In this document: positions 29,340 to 39,929 of the stretch, piece after piece
Numbering within the stretch: the stretch's first letter is position 1
Layout: every line of letters begins with the position of its first letter
Assembly (NCBI GenBank): GCA_029168955.1
Contig: JAPDOI010001567.1
Span: 100,180-164,179 of the forward strand
DNA from: Aplectana chamaeleonis
Taxonomy: Eukaryota; Nematoda; Chromadorea; Rhabditida; Cosmocercidae
Direction: 5' to 3'
Length of the DNA stretch: 64,000 nucleotides
Translations under genes and position numbers: made by a program
Notes under the pieces: generated by a model
Told to the model about the DNA's origin: nothing
The model's database searches: none
Seen by the model: only the letters and a program-made list of their open reading frames with translations

Positions 29340-31435
29340 TATTCTTCTTCTTCAGCCATTAAAAAGCATCGCATCAGAGGCGCAGGAAGTTGGCAACCTC
29401 ACAACTATAAATATAGAGCAGACACAGGGTTGAAGGTCTCTCACCGGACATGAAGATAGATGCACAATGAATGATGTCCAACACGTCGACAATCAGAGAC
29501 ATTTATCGGGGACTGACTGGTCAATCCTCTTGTGCGTAAGCCTTCACGTAAGGTAGAATGATCGTATCGAAGACCTGCTAGGATGGTTCGAGTACGCCCC
29601 TGAGCAGGTTCACTATCATCGACTAGAGGAGTGCACACCGCCAAGTCACTATTCTGTCATGAAACGTGCTATGCTCAGCCATCTGTGGTCCTCTACGCGA
29701 GTGCTCGGAAGTTTCGAAACATGCAGCTACCATAGGTTCTATACGTTTCTTTGTGCTGCCCCAGGCTGGGTGCCAGGCAATTGCACGCAGAATGTTGTAG
29801 CGTGACCTTGGCTGCAGCAGCACGTGCTTTACTACTTAAGACTTTCTACGTACCATTGCATTCGCCTCACTGAGAGGAACACGAAAACTGCAGAAAACTC
29901 ATTCCGTCGATTTTAAAGTGATTTACCGCGATGCAGCGTTTTAGAGCGCATAAAAAGGCCAAAACCGCTTTTTGCAAAAAAAGTGCGCGGTAGAGGATCC
30001 AGAAGGATGTTTTACGCCTCTACTTGAATCTGACAAAAATCCCAATCTTCCATTCCAGTGGCCGGAGAGCCGAAGCGTGTCATCATATTCGTCACGATTC
30101 TATGAGCACTGCATGCCCCGCCGCTAGCAGGGTAACGTCGGAATGGATCCTGAAGAGACCTGCGCTCACTGTTGGCAAGGTTGGCGCAAACTCGGTGCCA
30201 TGCTGTAACATATTTTGCACCGAGTTTGCGCTCTCCAATGGAGGAACGCTAAGTCTTCTCAGATGTTAGTCGTATATCTGTCAAACAAGCCCACATAGCA
30301 AAACAACTTTGTAAAATATCAAACCTCTGGGTCACCTAACTATTCGTATTTTGAAAAGGAGGAAACTCTGGGTGTTGTGAAAGTCAACCGCCTCTTTCCG
30401 GATCGCTAACATTGAAAAGAGCAGCCGAAATGATTCACTGCGGACTTTGTGCTCCGAACTTTTCTATGTTTCTGTTGCTGTGTACAGCCAGAGCATTTTG
30501 CTATCGCCTCATTTTAGGTTACACCTCAGGTTTCTTGGTTTCACTGTTGAAATTCCTAAGCGAGCAGCGGCGTGCGCCATGACCGACTCCGTTGCGAGGA
30601 ATACGGCCTCAAATATTCAATTGCCTAAGATTCTTCACATTACTTTCCAGTGTCAGACCTCTAAATTTTTTCTCTGTACTGACATGTAGTCATCGAAACG
30701 TATGGGCGCAGTGAGGTCCGTCCGATTATGATAAAGCTGACTTGGATAGTGACGGATCCACTTTCCGGAGAGGAAGATTTGTCCGGAAGACGACACCGAA
30801 ATAGTCGTGACTGAACCGGTGTCTTTAAATGCGCTGTATGACTAAAGCTACCATATCAGTCTAAGATCTCCAAATATGTCTTGTTTTATGGTGACTTGTT
30901 GTAATTTTTTTCCAATCTGGGGTGGAATTCACGAAACGCTAACCACGTTTCAACCATGGCTAGCGTAAGCCATGGCTATGCACATCACGTGTGCAAATCG
31001 ATTAGCTCAAACCATGGCTGAAACGTAGTTAACGTTTCGTGGATTCCAGCCCTGAAGGTTTACTGGTACCGGTCCAACTTCTCATGTCAACTATTGCTTT
31101 AAAATTTCCCAAAACCGGTGTTTTTGTTTGTTTCAACGAATAATATATGAAGATTATGTTTGGCTTTAGAATTGTATTTCCTTGCATACGCAGGTTGACT
31201 CTTCAGTACTACTGAAAATTTTCCTATCCGTTTTTCATCCGAATCATCCGGTGGATCCGATTTTATCCGGTCGGATATCCGATATCCGATCCGGTCCAAA
31301 AATTCTCGTTTCGGATAGGATCCGTTATCCGAAATTCTCGTTCGGTTTTATCCGATGAGTCGGTTTTGCAAAATCGGGATTATCCGAAAATCCGATCCGA
31401 CGCGATTTTGGCTATCGGATGGAATGTATACTGTA
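29340..31435 (-). repeat. Composite repeat, left copy
   Basis: In inverted order this region matches 59845-63240. Matching blocks: LINE C-terminus (29.4-29.8 with 62.7-63.2 kb), GCGTTTTAGAGCGC stretch (29.95 with 62.25), GCAAACTCGGTGC hairpin (30.2 with 61.97), TACACAGCAACAG-type block (30.48 with 61.7), CCAAGTCAGCTTTATC (30.73 with 60.55), and the CCGATATCCG-rich end (31.25-31.42 with 59.86-60.05). Similarity looks moderate to high. Both copies seem to be old insertions of one composite unit. Confidence 0.65.
29400..29830 (-). pseudogene. LINE C-terminal fragment, decayed
   Basis: Minus-strand fragments RYNILRAIAWHPAWGSTKK and LVDDSEPAQGRTRTILAGLR match the plus-strand fragment at 62.7-63.2 kb. 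They resemble the C-terminus of the 2A/PHD LINE (ILRAxxGTxxGSTKE, LASLRCGH) but are a distinct subfamily. Several stops and shifts. The zinc knuckle is damaged here. Confidence 0.6.
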
Positions 31436-31589
31436 GGTTAAGCGACAATCGAAAAAATACAACTTTGCCGTCGATTATAGCGCAGCCTTCAGTATGATCA
31501 GTAAAGATACGCAACAGCACAACACCTTTTTCCGGTGCAGTAGCTGCAGTCACCAAATATGCCAGAGCCAGAACAGAAAAGCAGAGCTA

Positions 31590-32330
31590 TGATTCCGTCT
31601 TCGTCCACATCGATCTCTCCAATTCTCTCGCTCCCTATTCTGGTGCTCGTCAACGTGCTTTTCTTAATTGAAGCCGAGCAGACTGACGCCTGTTCAGAGA
31701 AGTTGAGCTACGCATAGCGGCCGATTACCTTTGGAATGGAAACGTGTTCCGGATGAAGGGTGGGATGGTTACCGTCTGAATGCTGCTCGATTTCCAAAAC
31801 TACTCGAGTTCCACAAAAATTTCGAGTAGAAGCTGGCTGTCGTTAAGGCTAAGCTCAATGTTCTCAGGGCCCTGGGCGGTACCTCATAGGGTAGCAGCAA
31901 AGAAACAATGCTCACAACCTATAAGGCGTATCTCTAATGATCATACTGTAGGCTGCGCCATAATCGAATCCCGCTCTTCGCATTTGCCACCGAATGTGCA
32001 AGGAGTTCCCCAGTCGAGCGCCTGCATGCTAGAACACGTTTCCTACCAGTATAGGAGCACTGTCAGCTCCAAGCTCAGCAATTCTGTATCAATATTATAC
32101 AACAACCAAACCACCCGTCTTGGAAAGTGCTCAACCCCTTTAGAGAGAGAGAGAGAGAAAAGAAAGCAGTTTGCAGATGCTCTGAGCAAAGTCGATCTGC
32201 AGAGACGGCACGACTCGCACCAAGAACGACTCCGTCTTTTGAGCGAGAAGCACACTAATTGTAAGTTCACACGGTGTCATCTTGAGAAGGCGGCCGTAAT
32301 ACTAGGAGAAGTACCACTCCCAGTCTGCAC
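31590..32330 (+). pseudogene. Internally deleted 2A/PHD LINE fragment
   Basis: It starts in the endonuclease (VFVHIDLSNSLAPYSG), continues to the FREVELRIAADYLWNG linker, then jumps to the region KLNVLRALGGTS and on to QADALSKVDLQRRHDSHQER and LRLLSEKHT. The whole polymerase core is missing, so a large internal deletion has occurred. An (AG)n run marks 32142-32162. Confidence 0.65.
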
Positions 32331-32540
32331 ATCAATTCAAAAACTTTATTTTTCAATAGAGGAACATTTTCGACTTTGGAACCCGCGAAATCGACGCATA
32401 TGTATTATTTTGTTGTGTTTATACGCTGTGTAGCCATGCCACGAAGTCTGAAAATCTGGTACTCGAATCTGTTTGTTATCAAGATTTTAATCCCAGAAGG
32501 ATCTGAAGGCACAGTAATGCGGACAGACGTTACTACCATT

Positions 32541-32656
32541 GCGGACATTTTCTCACCTCTTTCTTGGCTCGCAGACATTTTCTCCCCCTCCGCGGACATT
32601 TTCTCTGCACGCGACGCGCGGACATTTTCTCTCGCCCCACTTGGACATTTTCTCAC
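32541..32656. repeat. Five spaced copies of GGACATTTTCTC
   Basis: GCGGACATTTTCTC or close variants begin near 32541, 32570, 32596, 32619 and 32643, separated by variable pyrimidine-rich spacers of 10-20 bp. Irregular minisatellite. Confidence 0.7.
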
Positions 32657-33005
32657 GTAATCGTTACGAGCTTGTAGGTTACACTGAGACTTTGCCCAAA
32701 CCACCGCCAACCTATTACTAGCATCATTAGAAAAAAACCCAAGAGAGACGATCGGAACCACGATAATGAACTTAAATAGGAAACAAATCAACCTCTGGGC
32801 ATTCAGAATCGAATGAAGGCCCCTTCATTCGATGAAGTCAAATTAAGCTTTGAAAGTTTCCCGAAAATAATATTTTTGGAGAGATAAGATCAGAGAGTAT
32901 GGTACGCCCTAACTTTGGAGCATTACTGACGCACTGCAGAAAGCGAATTTGAATTAGTAGCACTGCACAGTAATCCACAAAAATTTATCACTGTATAGAA
33001 CTTAC

Positions 33006-33162
33006 ATGTTTTCCTGACGTCCATCATGTTGTCGTGCTTGTGAGAGGTGTCAATGTTGTGCTTGATCGTTTTGTCGGGCGACTTTTCGTTATGATGATCG
33101 ATTTTCGCCCCAACAACGTGCGCCAAACAATAGAATGTCATGATACGGGGCACGAAACGCAT
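33006..33162 (-). CDS. Candidate first exon of a secreted protein
   Basis: Minus strand: a perfect TTTCAG acceptor one base before ATG, then MRFVPRIMTFYCLAHVVGA (a signal-peptide-like start) and KIDHHNEKSPDKTIKHNIDT, SHKHDNMMDVRKT, ending at a strong GTAAGT donor in phase 1. I do not recognise the family. The mature part is rich in His, Lys and Asp. No downstream exon was found in the following 1.5 kb of the minus strand, which is largely repeats. It may be a real gene whose later exons lie elsewhere, or a truncated gene. Confidence 0.45.
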
Positions 33163-33552
33163 TCTGAAACTATCGATTCACTGCAGTTCGATATAAATTC
33201 CAACAAATAGTAGCCTCACTCGAGAACCAAAATCGTAGGGGATAGCAAAAAATCACCCCCAAGAATTTCAAACGGCCAGCGTGGAACCGCGCACGACATG
33301 CTGAGTACGGTAATTAGAGTTGCCGTAAAAAAAATTGCACCCTCGTTGATTACAGACAAACAGTGATAAGACGAAGGAAACGGTCCGAAGTACTCATACG
33401 CATTAGAAAACACGAATAAGACATCAGAATTAAAAGCAAAGTTCCAGCGAGTGATTAGTTAACGGACCTAGTGACCTATTCCTGCTAAAAGGTAGGGGCT
33501 GTACAGGGTGCTTTTTAAATATGGTCACAAAACTTTCTGATCTTACCGCGCT

Positions 33553-33685
33553 TAGGCCTCTTTCAGAGTGCGATCGCTGATGGGGTGAAAACGATGAGCA
33601 CCGATCGAGATCGCTTCGCACGTCGATCTGCATCCAAAACATGCCATCGCGGCGATCAGCGATCGCACTCTGGAAGAGGCCTTAC
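33553..33685. repeat. MITE family with AGGCCTCTTTCAGAGTGCGATCGC ends, copy 2
   Basis: TTAGGCCTCTTTCAGAGTGC at the left and GCACTCTGGAAGAGGCCTTA at the right are inverted, giving a 130-bp element. The interior GATCGCTTCGCACGTCGATC is shared with 36.34 kb. Confidence 0.75.
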
Positions 33686-34440
33686 ATATCCCCTGTTTCC
33701 AAGTGAAATTTATTTCCGTTCTTCGCGTGTGTCTTCGCGCGTACGGTGCGCTTCCTTCTCCCACACTTTCTCGCTGCCTCTACCCCGCTCCGCACAAGCG
33801 CGCGAGGGGCAGAGTAAATTTGGCTCGGAACCAGACGATAGACTTGTGTAGTCTGTTCTTCTCATCAAACCTCTCTCTCTCTCTCGAAATGAGCAACGAT
33901 TCGTAGCGCAAAATGGTTTTTTTTGAAAGAAATGGTGAGCGAATGCCTGAAGAGTCCCCGATTTTTCATAGTAGAACTCGTCGCTGAGTCGGTTTCGGTA
34001 GTTGTTCCGCCTTCCTGCATGTGACCGTGAAGAACTGATCCAATGGGGTCATTTTGAAACAGAGGATGTATACTTCAAAACGTATCACAGCTGATGTCCT
34101 TAGGCCCGCTATTAAAAGAACGCGAAAGCAAGATGCCGAAATTCAAGTTTTGGTCAGGACGGTGTTCAAAACAGCTGTATTCGTCCCTCTTTTCTTTCGT
34201 TTCCCAGACATTTCAAGGCTTCAAACTTGGTGCATATGCTCCCCTGAAGATTTTCTATCAATCTGGACACATTTACCAACCCTTCTCAAAAATCGATAAC
34301 ATCCATCGAATATCGATTTTTTTTGAAAATCAATGAAAAATACAGATTTCGATGAAGATACTTCAACCGCACTTGACCACAAAGGTTGCCGTCAGGATTT
34401 CTTCAGGGAACGCCAAAAAATTAAGAAAATGTGGGTACCC
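33625..34440 (+). repeat. Duplicated block, copy A
   Basis: This stretch is repeated in the same orientation and order at 36345-36806 plus 37483-37850. Shared phrases: CGCACAAGCGCGCGAGGGGC, GAGTAAATTTGGCTCGGAAC, GAACTCGTCGCTGAGTCGG, TGATGTCCTTAGGCCCGC, CAGACATTTCAAGGCTTC. Copy A lacks the LINE that splits copy B. The sub-block 33690-33840 (ends TATCCCCTGTTTCC / GGAACCAGACGATA) also occurs alone at 39.33-39.48 and about 59.06-59.22 kb, so the block is itself a mosaic. Confidence 0.8.
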
Positions 34441-34479
34441 TGAATTTGAATGAGCCCACGTGTGGAATTCGACAACTTC

Positions 34480-35075
34480 AATCAATCAATCAATCGCTTT
34501 ATTTTGCAATAAAGAAACATACATGATGTGTGTGAAGAGGTAGTAACTTCACATGTACGGTAAAATAAAATAAAAGAAATGAATCAAATGAGGTAGGCCA
34601 CCTATGCAAGTAAACAGGTAGACAAGTAGAAAAACACACGTAAAACGACTCGTAAAAGTGATAGCACTCTGAACTTAAAGCTCTAACAAAATGAATGGCC
34701 GTCTGTCCCATGTATTGACCTGAGATCAAACTTGAACAGGCGACATTCGAAAATCGAAAAGTTTTTTGCTTTGACAATTTCCTGAGGCAATTTGTTCCAA
34801 ATTCGTATAACCCGGTAGGCAAAGGAATGCAGTACGCCGGATTTTGTGGTGAATGCACGTTTGAGCTGGAAGCCGTGTTGGCGAGAGCGAGCACAGTGGC
34901 GAGTAAACGAAAAAGTGCTCCCAAAAGGAATGTCACTAAAACCATTAACTATCGAATAACATAAATGTGGATCAAACTCAGCTCTCCTGTATCGTAAGGT
35001 TTGAATCCCTAACTTTTTTAATCTAGTTCGAGTTTTTTAATCTTTTTTAATCTATCCAACTTGTTCTCGTGTTCT
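34480..35075 (-). pseudogene. 5'-truncated CR1-like LINE, C-terminal end
   Basis: Minus strand, from TRLKKLGIQTLRYRRAEFDP to FSFTRHCARSRQHGFQLKRA, then FAYRVIRIWNKLPQEIVKAK and a stop after HGTDGHSFC. The RxRxHGFxLKRxxT...RVIxxWNxLP...V pattern is typical of the extreme C-terminus of CR1/L2-type reverse transcriptases. The 3' end shows (GATT)n (AATCAATCAATCAATC on the plus strand near 34480), a simple-repeat tail. Most of the element is missing. Confidence 0.75.
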
Positions 35076-35115
35076 TCGAGTAGAGGGTCTGAGGACTTCA
35101 GCTAAGGCGCGTTTT

Positions 35116-35440
35116 TAGGTGGACACCCACTGCTACGAAATAACCCCATTTAAGTATGTTGTTCTCCACGAACAAATGAGGGAAGTAAGAAGAATCGTCG
35201 AAGGCGACTACGTGGCGACTTGTTTCGTAAAACTCGAGGACGCCTGTCTTTTGCCCACCACTTATTTCAAAAACGATTTTACGCCCCGAAATTTGGCATG
35301 TTTCAAGAGAGAGAGAGAGGTTTATAGAAAAGAACAGACCATAGAAGGCGATTGGACTCGCATATATGTCGACGGGATTAAGTTTGAAACTTTGTCACCA
35401 TATATAAAAACCATCCAGCAGCCTAGAGTCCTAGAGTAGA
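35116..35440 (+). CDS. Unrecognised 107-codon open frame after a splice-like acceptor
   Basis: A GTTTTTAG directly precedes the frame VDTHCYEITPFKYVVLHEQM, which continues VREVRRIVEGDYVATCFVK-like charged sequence to QQPRVLE and a stop near 35440. Composition looks like ordinary protein and not like repeat translation. No family recognised. It could be the last exon of a plus-strand gene, or a transposon fragment. Confidence 0.3.
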
Positions 35441-35896
35441 CAGCAGCTGAGGTGCGATATCGCTATCATTGAAGAAAGAGGAGTCGTATTGTGAAAATAG
35501 AGTAGTACGAATGGAAGGTGAACCTCTCCGCTAGATTCTTTGATAGCGAAATCACAGCAGAGAGGTACGGCTCACTTTTCGATATAGAAGCATGATAGCT
35601 GTCCGATAGCATGTTAGCGGCAAGATCAATTCGCCAAGATGTTGAGAGGACGTCCGCTCTCAAAAAAAATCTCTCACGGAAGCAGAAAGGTCACCGCCTA
35701 TCAGCGACGAAGTGATTCAGCCTAATGATCGATGTCACGTTCATGATGAAGATTTTGCATTGCGTGAACATAAACTGATCATTATATGTAGGAGGGAAAT
35801 TTTGGAAATCGACTGCGAGTATCAGAACCTAAACCTACTATTTTGTTGAAGGAATTGTATCATCGGTGCAATTTCAGTAGGATGTCGCGACGTATC

Positions 35897-36022
35897 AGAA
35901 GTGTGCCCGAATGAGACTGTCCGTCCACGCTGTCGGCATGCGCGTCGTGCGGCCTTCACGAGGGCCACTCGACACGCACGCCTACCGCGTGGGCGGACAG
36001 ACTCATTCGGACAGACCTTATG
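35897..36022. mobile_element. TA-type GC-rich MITE, family G, copy 2
   Basis: AAGTGTGCCCGAATGAGACT and its partner AGACTCATTCGGACAGACCTT enclose a GC-rich palindrome (CGCGTCGTGCGGCCTTCACG). Ends match copies at 25770 and 55239. Confidence 0.7.
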
Positions 36023-36344
36023 TACAGTGCATAGGTGCCGAGCACGAGAGCGAAGAAGTAATCATTATCGACTGAATGATACTCCGTATGGTCGATTCTG
36101 CATTTTCCAAGCTTTCTGCAATAGTGACGCATAAAATATACTGTCCTTGTGGGAGAGAAATTGCGTCCCGCACTTGCGGACAACCGCTGTTGCTTCACAC
36201 AGTACAGGAATATTTCTAACATGAGTGCTTTTTGCGCTCAAACGATGTTGCGCTTCCCGTACGCGAGACTGTCAGTGATCTTGGTGTGCCTATTAGCACC
36301 TTGGGAATCTCACTGCAAGGAAATCCATCGATCGAGATCGCGTC

Positions 36345-37850
36345 GCACGTCGATCTGCAACCAAAACATGCCATCGCGGCGATCAGCGATCGCACTCTGA
36401 AAGAGGCCTTACATATCCCTTTTTTTGAAGTGAAATTTATTCCCGTTCTTCGCGTGCGTCTGCGCGCGTACGGTGCGCCTCCTTCTCCCCACACTTTCTC
36501 GCTGTCTCTACCCCCCTCTCCGCACAAGCGCGCGAGGGGCAGAGTAAATTTGGCTCGGAACCAGACGATAGACTTGTGTAGTCTGTTCTTCTCATCAAAC
36601 CTCTCTCTCTCGAAATGAGCAACGATTCGTAGCGCAAAATGGTTTTTTTGAAAGGAATGGTGAGCGAATGCCTGAAGAGTCCCCGATTTTTCATAGTAGA
36701 ACTCGTCGCTGAGTCGGCTTCGGTAATTGTTCCTCCTTCCTGTATGTGACCGTAAAGAACTGATCCATTGGGGTCATTTTGAAACAGAGGATGTATACTC
36801 CAAAACGTATCAGAGCTAGTAGAGTTATTTACAGCATGCTTAGAGCCCTGTCCAGCAACAACGAAAGGGTGCTTCTTAATGCTTATAAAACGTATGTTGG
36901 ACCACACCCTGAGTATGGGACTGTAATTTCCAACCCTCACAAGGTCTCGACCAGGGGTGTGTTGGAAAAACTCCAAAACAGCTTCACATGCAAGGTGATG
37001 ATCAGGGTCAGGGGTCTCAGCTATGGTGAAATTCACTGCAGCATTGCTAGGAATAAGGAGCTACAACTTGAATCGCTGGTTTGCAGAAGGAAAAGGTTCG
37101 ATCTTCTGATGGTTTATAAGATCTTGTATGGCCATGTTGGACTCAAGCCAAACGATTTCCTCCAGCTCAGGGCGTCTACCACAAGAGGCAGCAGCTTCAA
37201 ACTTGTCCGCAACAGAGCCAGGAAGAGTTTGAGGCACCACTTCTTTGTTAGTAGAGCAGGAAGTGAGTCTGAAAAGTTACTCATGAGGGGCAACCTCCCT
37301 ACAACTCTTTCTGCTTTCAAACGTAGCTTGGATCAGTACTTGATCGACTGAGGATGATTGAGCCTGTTTCAATTCATATTGGTATTATATATGTTTCCTG
37401 TCTTTTTATATTCAGTGTTTTCTCTTGTTTTTCTATTTTAACTTAACTATGCAGGCGTGACCTGTAAGAAACAAATACAAAAATCACAGCTGATGTCCTT
37501 GGACCCGCTATTAAAAGAACGCGATAGCAAGATGCCGAACTTCCACTTTGGGCCAGGACGGTGTATTCGTCCCTCTTTTTTTCGTTTCCCAGACATTTCA
37601 AGGCTTCAAACTTGGTGCATATGCTCCCCTGAAGATTTTCTATCAATCTGGACTACCAACCCTTCTCAAAAATCGATAACATCTATCGATTATCGATTTT
37701 TTGAAAATCAATGAAAAATACAGATTTCGATGAAGATACTTCAACCGCACTTGACCACAAAGGTTGCCGTCAGGATTTCGTCAGGGAATGCCAACAATTA
37801 CGAAAATGTGGGTACCCTGAATTTGACGTGTGAAATTCGACAACTTGCTC
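36345..37850 (+). repeat. Duplicated block, copy B, split by a LINE
   Basis: Same content as 33625-34440 but interrupted at 36818-37482. The remainder 37483-37850 repeats GATGTCCTTGGACCCGCTAT, CAGACATTTCAAGGCTTCAA and GACCACAAAGGTTGCCGTC. Confidence 0.8.
36818..37482 (+). mobile_element. 5'-truncated CR1-type LINE with target duplication
   Basis: The open frame to 37351 reads RVIYSMLRALSSNNERVLLN, YVGPHPEYGTVISNPHK, CRRKRFDLLMVYKILYGHVG and ends RGNLPTTLSAFKRSLDQYLID stop, the C-terminal thumb and tail of a CR1-type reverse transcriptase. The flanks ATCAGAGCT (36809-36817) and ATCACAGCT (37483-37491) differ at one base of nine, and copy A of the surrounding block has the uninterrupted site. 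Hence the block duplicated before the LINE inserted, or copy A kept the empty site. The 171 or so remaining codons have no stop, so it is a young or recently truncated insertion. Confidence 0.85.
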
Positions 37851-37851
37851 T

Positions 37852-38330
37852 CGCGTTCTTTGAGTAGGGAATAACAAAACAAAATCAGAAATTTCGAAAA
37901 ATGGAAACAAAAGAGCAATATATATATATTTATCAGACAGGCAAGCCTAACCCCCCCCTATCATATGTGGTGATAGATACTTTAAGTGTATTGATAATGT
38001 GTGGTTAGGGAAAATTTACCGTTTCTCAACGTTTTCCGTGTTTTCTTCCTGAAAGAAGAGGAAAATACGCAGCCGCCTTCTTCGTTGTTGTGTACTGTGT
38101 TTTTTTCTGTTATCAACTGGAAAGTTAGCGATTGTCGAGATGTTAGAATAAGTGACGTGGCGTTGAAGTTGGGCACTTTCCACCTCCTGTAGAGCTTCCT
38201 AGGAACTAATTTAACAATTTTTAGTTCGTCTCAAAATTTCAATTTTGTATTTGTTCTGTTATCGATTGGAAAGTAGGGGAAATTGTCAGGAATGGGGGCT
38301 GCCTAGATGTTGCAATAAGTCGTTAAGCGA
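37852..38330. other. No supported gene
   Basis: Contains a near-duplicate phrase (TGTTATCAACTGGAAAGTTAG at 38109 and TGTTATCGATTGGAAAGTAGG at 38257), otherwise nothing recognised. Confidence 0.3.
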
Positions 38331-38339
38331 AGCCAAATG

Positions 38340-38600
38340 AATACGCATACGTTCGCCGTTGTCTACAGGACGTCGTTCCGCCCAGAATGCGTCACCGCTG
38401 ATGAACATGCAGCCCTACGCGGGTCCGTCCCGGTGTGCTGTTGAGCAGGGGGCGACGGGCTGTTACTCAGACGTTCGCTGTTGTCCACAGGACACGAATG
38501 AGATGTCACCTCACGCAATGCTCCCTGTAGACATCCAAAAGGGGCATGGATCGCCCCTCGAGAACTGCCCGTCGCCCCCCTCCTTGGTGCCGTAGACAAC
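38340..38600. repeat. GC-rich repeat matching 45.85-46.0 kb in inverse
   Basis: GTCTACAGGACGTCGTTCCG, CCCGGTGTGCTGTTGAGCAG and GGGCGACGGGCTGTT occur here and, reverse-complemented, at 45880-46010. The two copies flank the 2A/PHD LINE copy 2 region at about 7 kb distance. The unit has internal CGTTCGCTGTTGTC duplications. Confidence 0.65.
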
Positions 38601-38764
38601 CTATCCGCGGGAACGCTTTTGCTGTAGACATCCCATCGGAGGAGGGTCTCCATCCCCGATTCCGCGTTCACATCCTATCAACATCCTGTAGACCTGATAT
38701 TACCATCCCAGTAAAGCATCAACAGCTTTTTGACGTCACCCCTTAAGGGTAGCATACACACTCA

Positions 38765-39575
38765 CAAACGTGGTGTAGATAACAGCATAAATAGGACCGC
38801 ACGGCTCCTACCATGTCGTCTACAACGTTTGAAGCGCCAAAAACCATCCAGGATGACAATATGTGACAATGTTTGAGCAATCTTGCCTTCCACGTCTGTA
38901 TTTCCCACCCGTTCGAGTACGAGAATTAGAAATGAAACTTGAGAAAACATGTGATAAGATAGAGTGATAGCACTATCTCATGGGAGCGCACGAGAGAAAT
39001 AGCTTGATTTGCTTGAATGTAACATGTCTGTTTACCAATTAACTCTCGTCTATTTTTGAGAATGCCGCTCTACTTCGGCTAACTTTTTGAAATGGAGGAT
39101 TACATAGGTGAACATACAATCTGAGGACTGAACGCGATTGCGGAAATGAACTATACATGATATTTTCAGGTGAATAAAGTTGTTTCTCTCGTGCATTCCC
39201 GTTTGTAAATGCTATCACTCTAACTTATTACATGTTTTCTCAAGTTTCTTTTCTCATTCTCGTACTCGAATGGGTGGGAAAACACTGGCGTGGAAGGCAA
39301 GATTGCTCAAAAATTGCCAAGTATATCCTGTTTCCGAGTGTGAGTTATTTCCGTTCGTCGCGTGCGTCTGCGTGCGTACGCTGCGTCTCCTTCTCCCCAC
39401 AATTTCTCGCTGTCTCTACCTTCGCTTCGCACAAGCGCGAGAGAACAGAGTAAATCTGGCTCGGAACCAGAGGATATTGTCATCCTGGATGATTTTGGCG
39501 CTTCAAACGTATTTGACGACATGGTAGGGGCCGTGCGGTCCTATTTATGCTGTTATCTCGACCACGTTTGTGAGC
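38765..39575. repeat. Inverted repeat with an insertion in the right arm
   Basis: The left arm (about 38768-38975) and right arm (about 39206-39575) are reverse complements: CACTCGTTCGAGTACGAGAA-type block, GGATGACAATATGTGAC and CGACATGGTAGG / CCTACCATGTCG, CGTGGTGTAGATAACAGCAT. The right arm carries an extra 150 bp at about 39328-39477 (TATCCTGTTTCCGAGTG to CTCGGAACCAGAGGATA), itself bounded by inverted ends, the same unit as 33690-33840. Confidence 0.7.
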
Positions 39576-39724
39576 GTGTATGCTGCCTTTAAACGGCGGT
39601 ATGCCTTCTTTCGAAACTTGATGATGAGGCCCGATTTTCCTTATTTCAGTTCTAATCTAAGCGGAACAGAGAAATCGGACCCTCTGAATCGAATTTTCTA
39701 GAGAAAAACTAACATTGGCGTGAA

Positions 39725-39860
39725 TCCTAATGAGACTTTTCGTTCCTCTTTGGAGGTTGGCGCAAACTTGGTGCACCTACGTAATAGCATATGACACCTA
39801 GTTTGCGCCAACCTTCGAGAGTAAACGCAAGGTCTTATTCGGATCTATACCGACGTTACA
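39725..39860. repeat. Hairpin MITE of the 'GCAAACTCGGTGC' family
   Basis: GAGGTTGGCGCAAACTTGGT and ACCTAGTTTGCGCCAACCTT are the arms, with a TACGTAATAGCATATG centre. Outer arms GAGACTTTTCGTTCC and GCAAGGTCTTATTCGG. Same family as at 9.9, 11.0-11.3, 30.2 and 61.97 kb. Confidence 0.7.
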
Positions 39861-39929
39861 TTATTTTAATAATGATGTCCTTATGCGGACAACACTCTAC
39901 TGCTTCCAATTGAACTACTATAAGTTATA

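Noticed and set aside
32541..32656. CRISPR-like array of GGACATTTTCTC
   Set aside because: Only five short repeats with irregular spacers in a eukaryotic genome. Best read as a minisatellite.
34499..34945. 148-codon hydrophobic minus-strand frame
   Set aside because: It is an out-of-frame shadow of the LINE C-terminus at 34480-35075.
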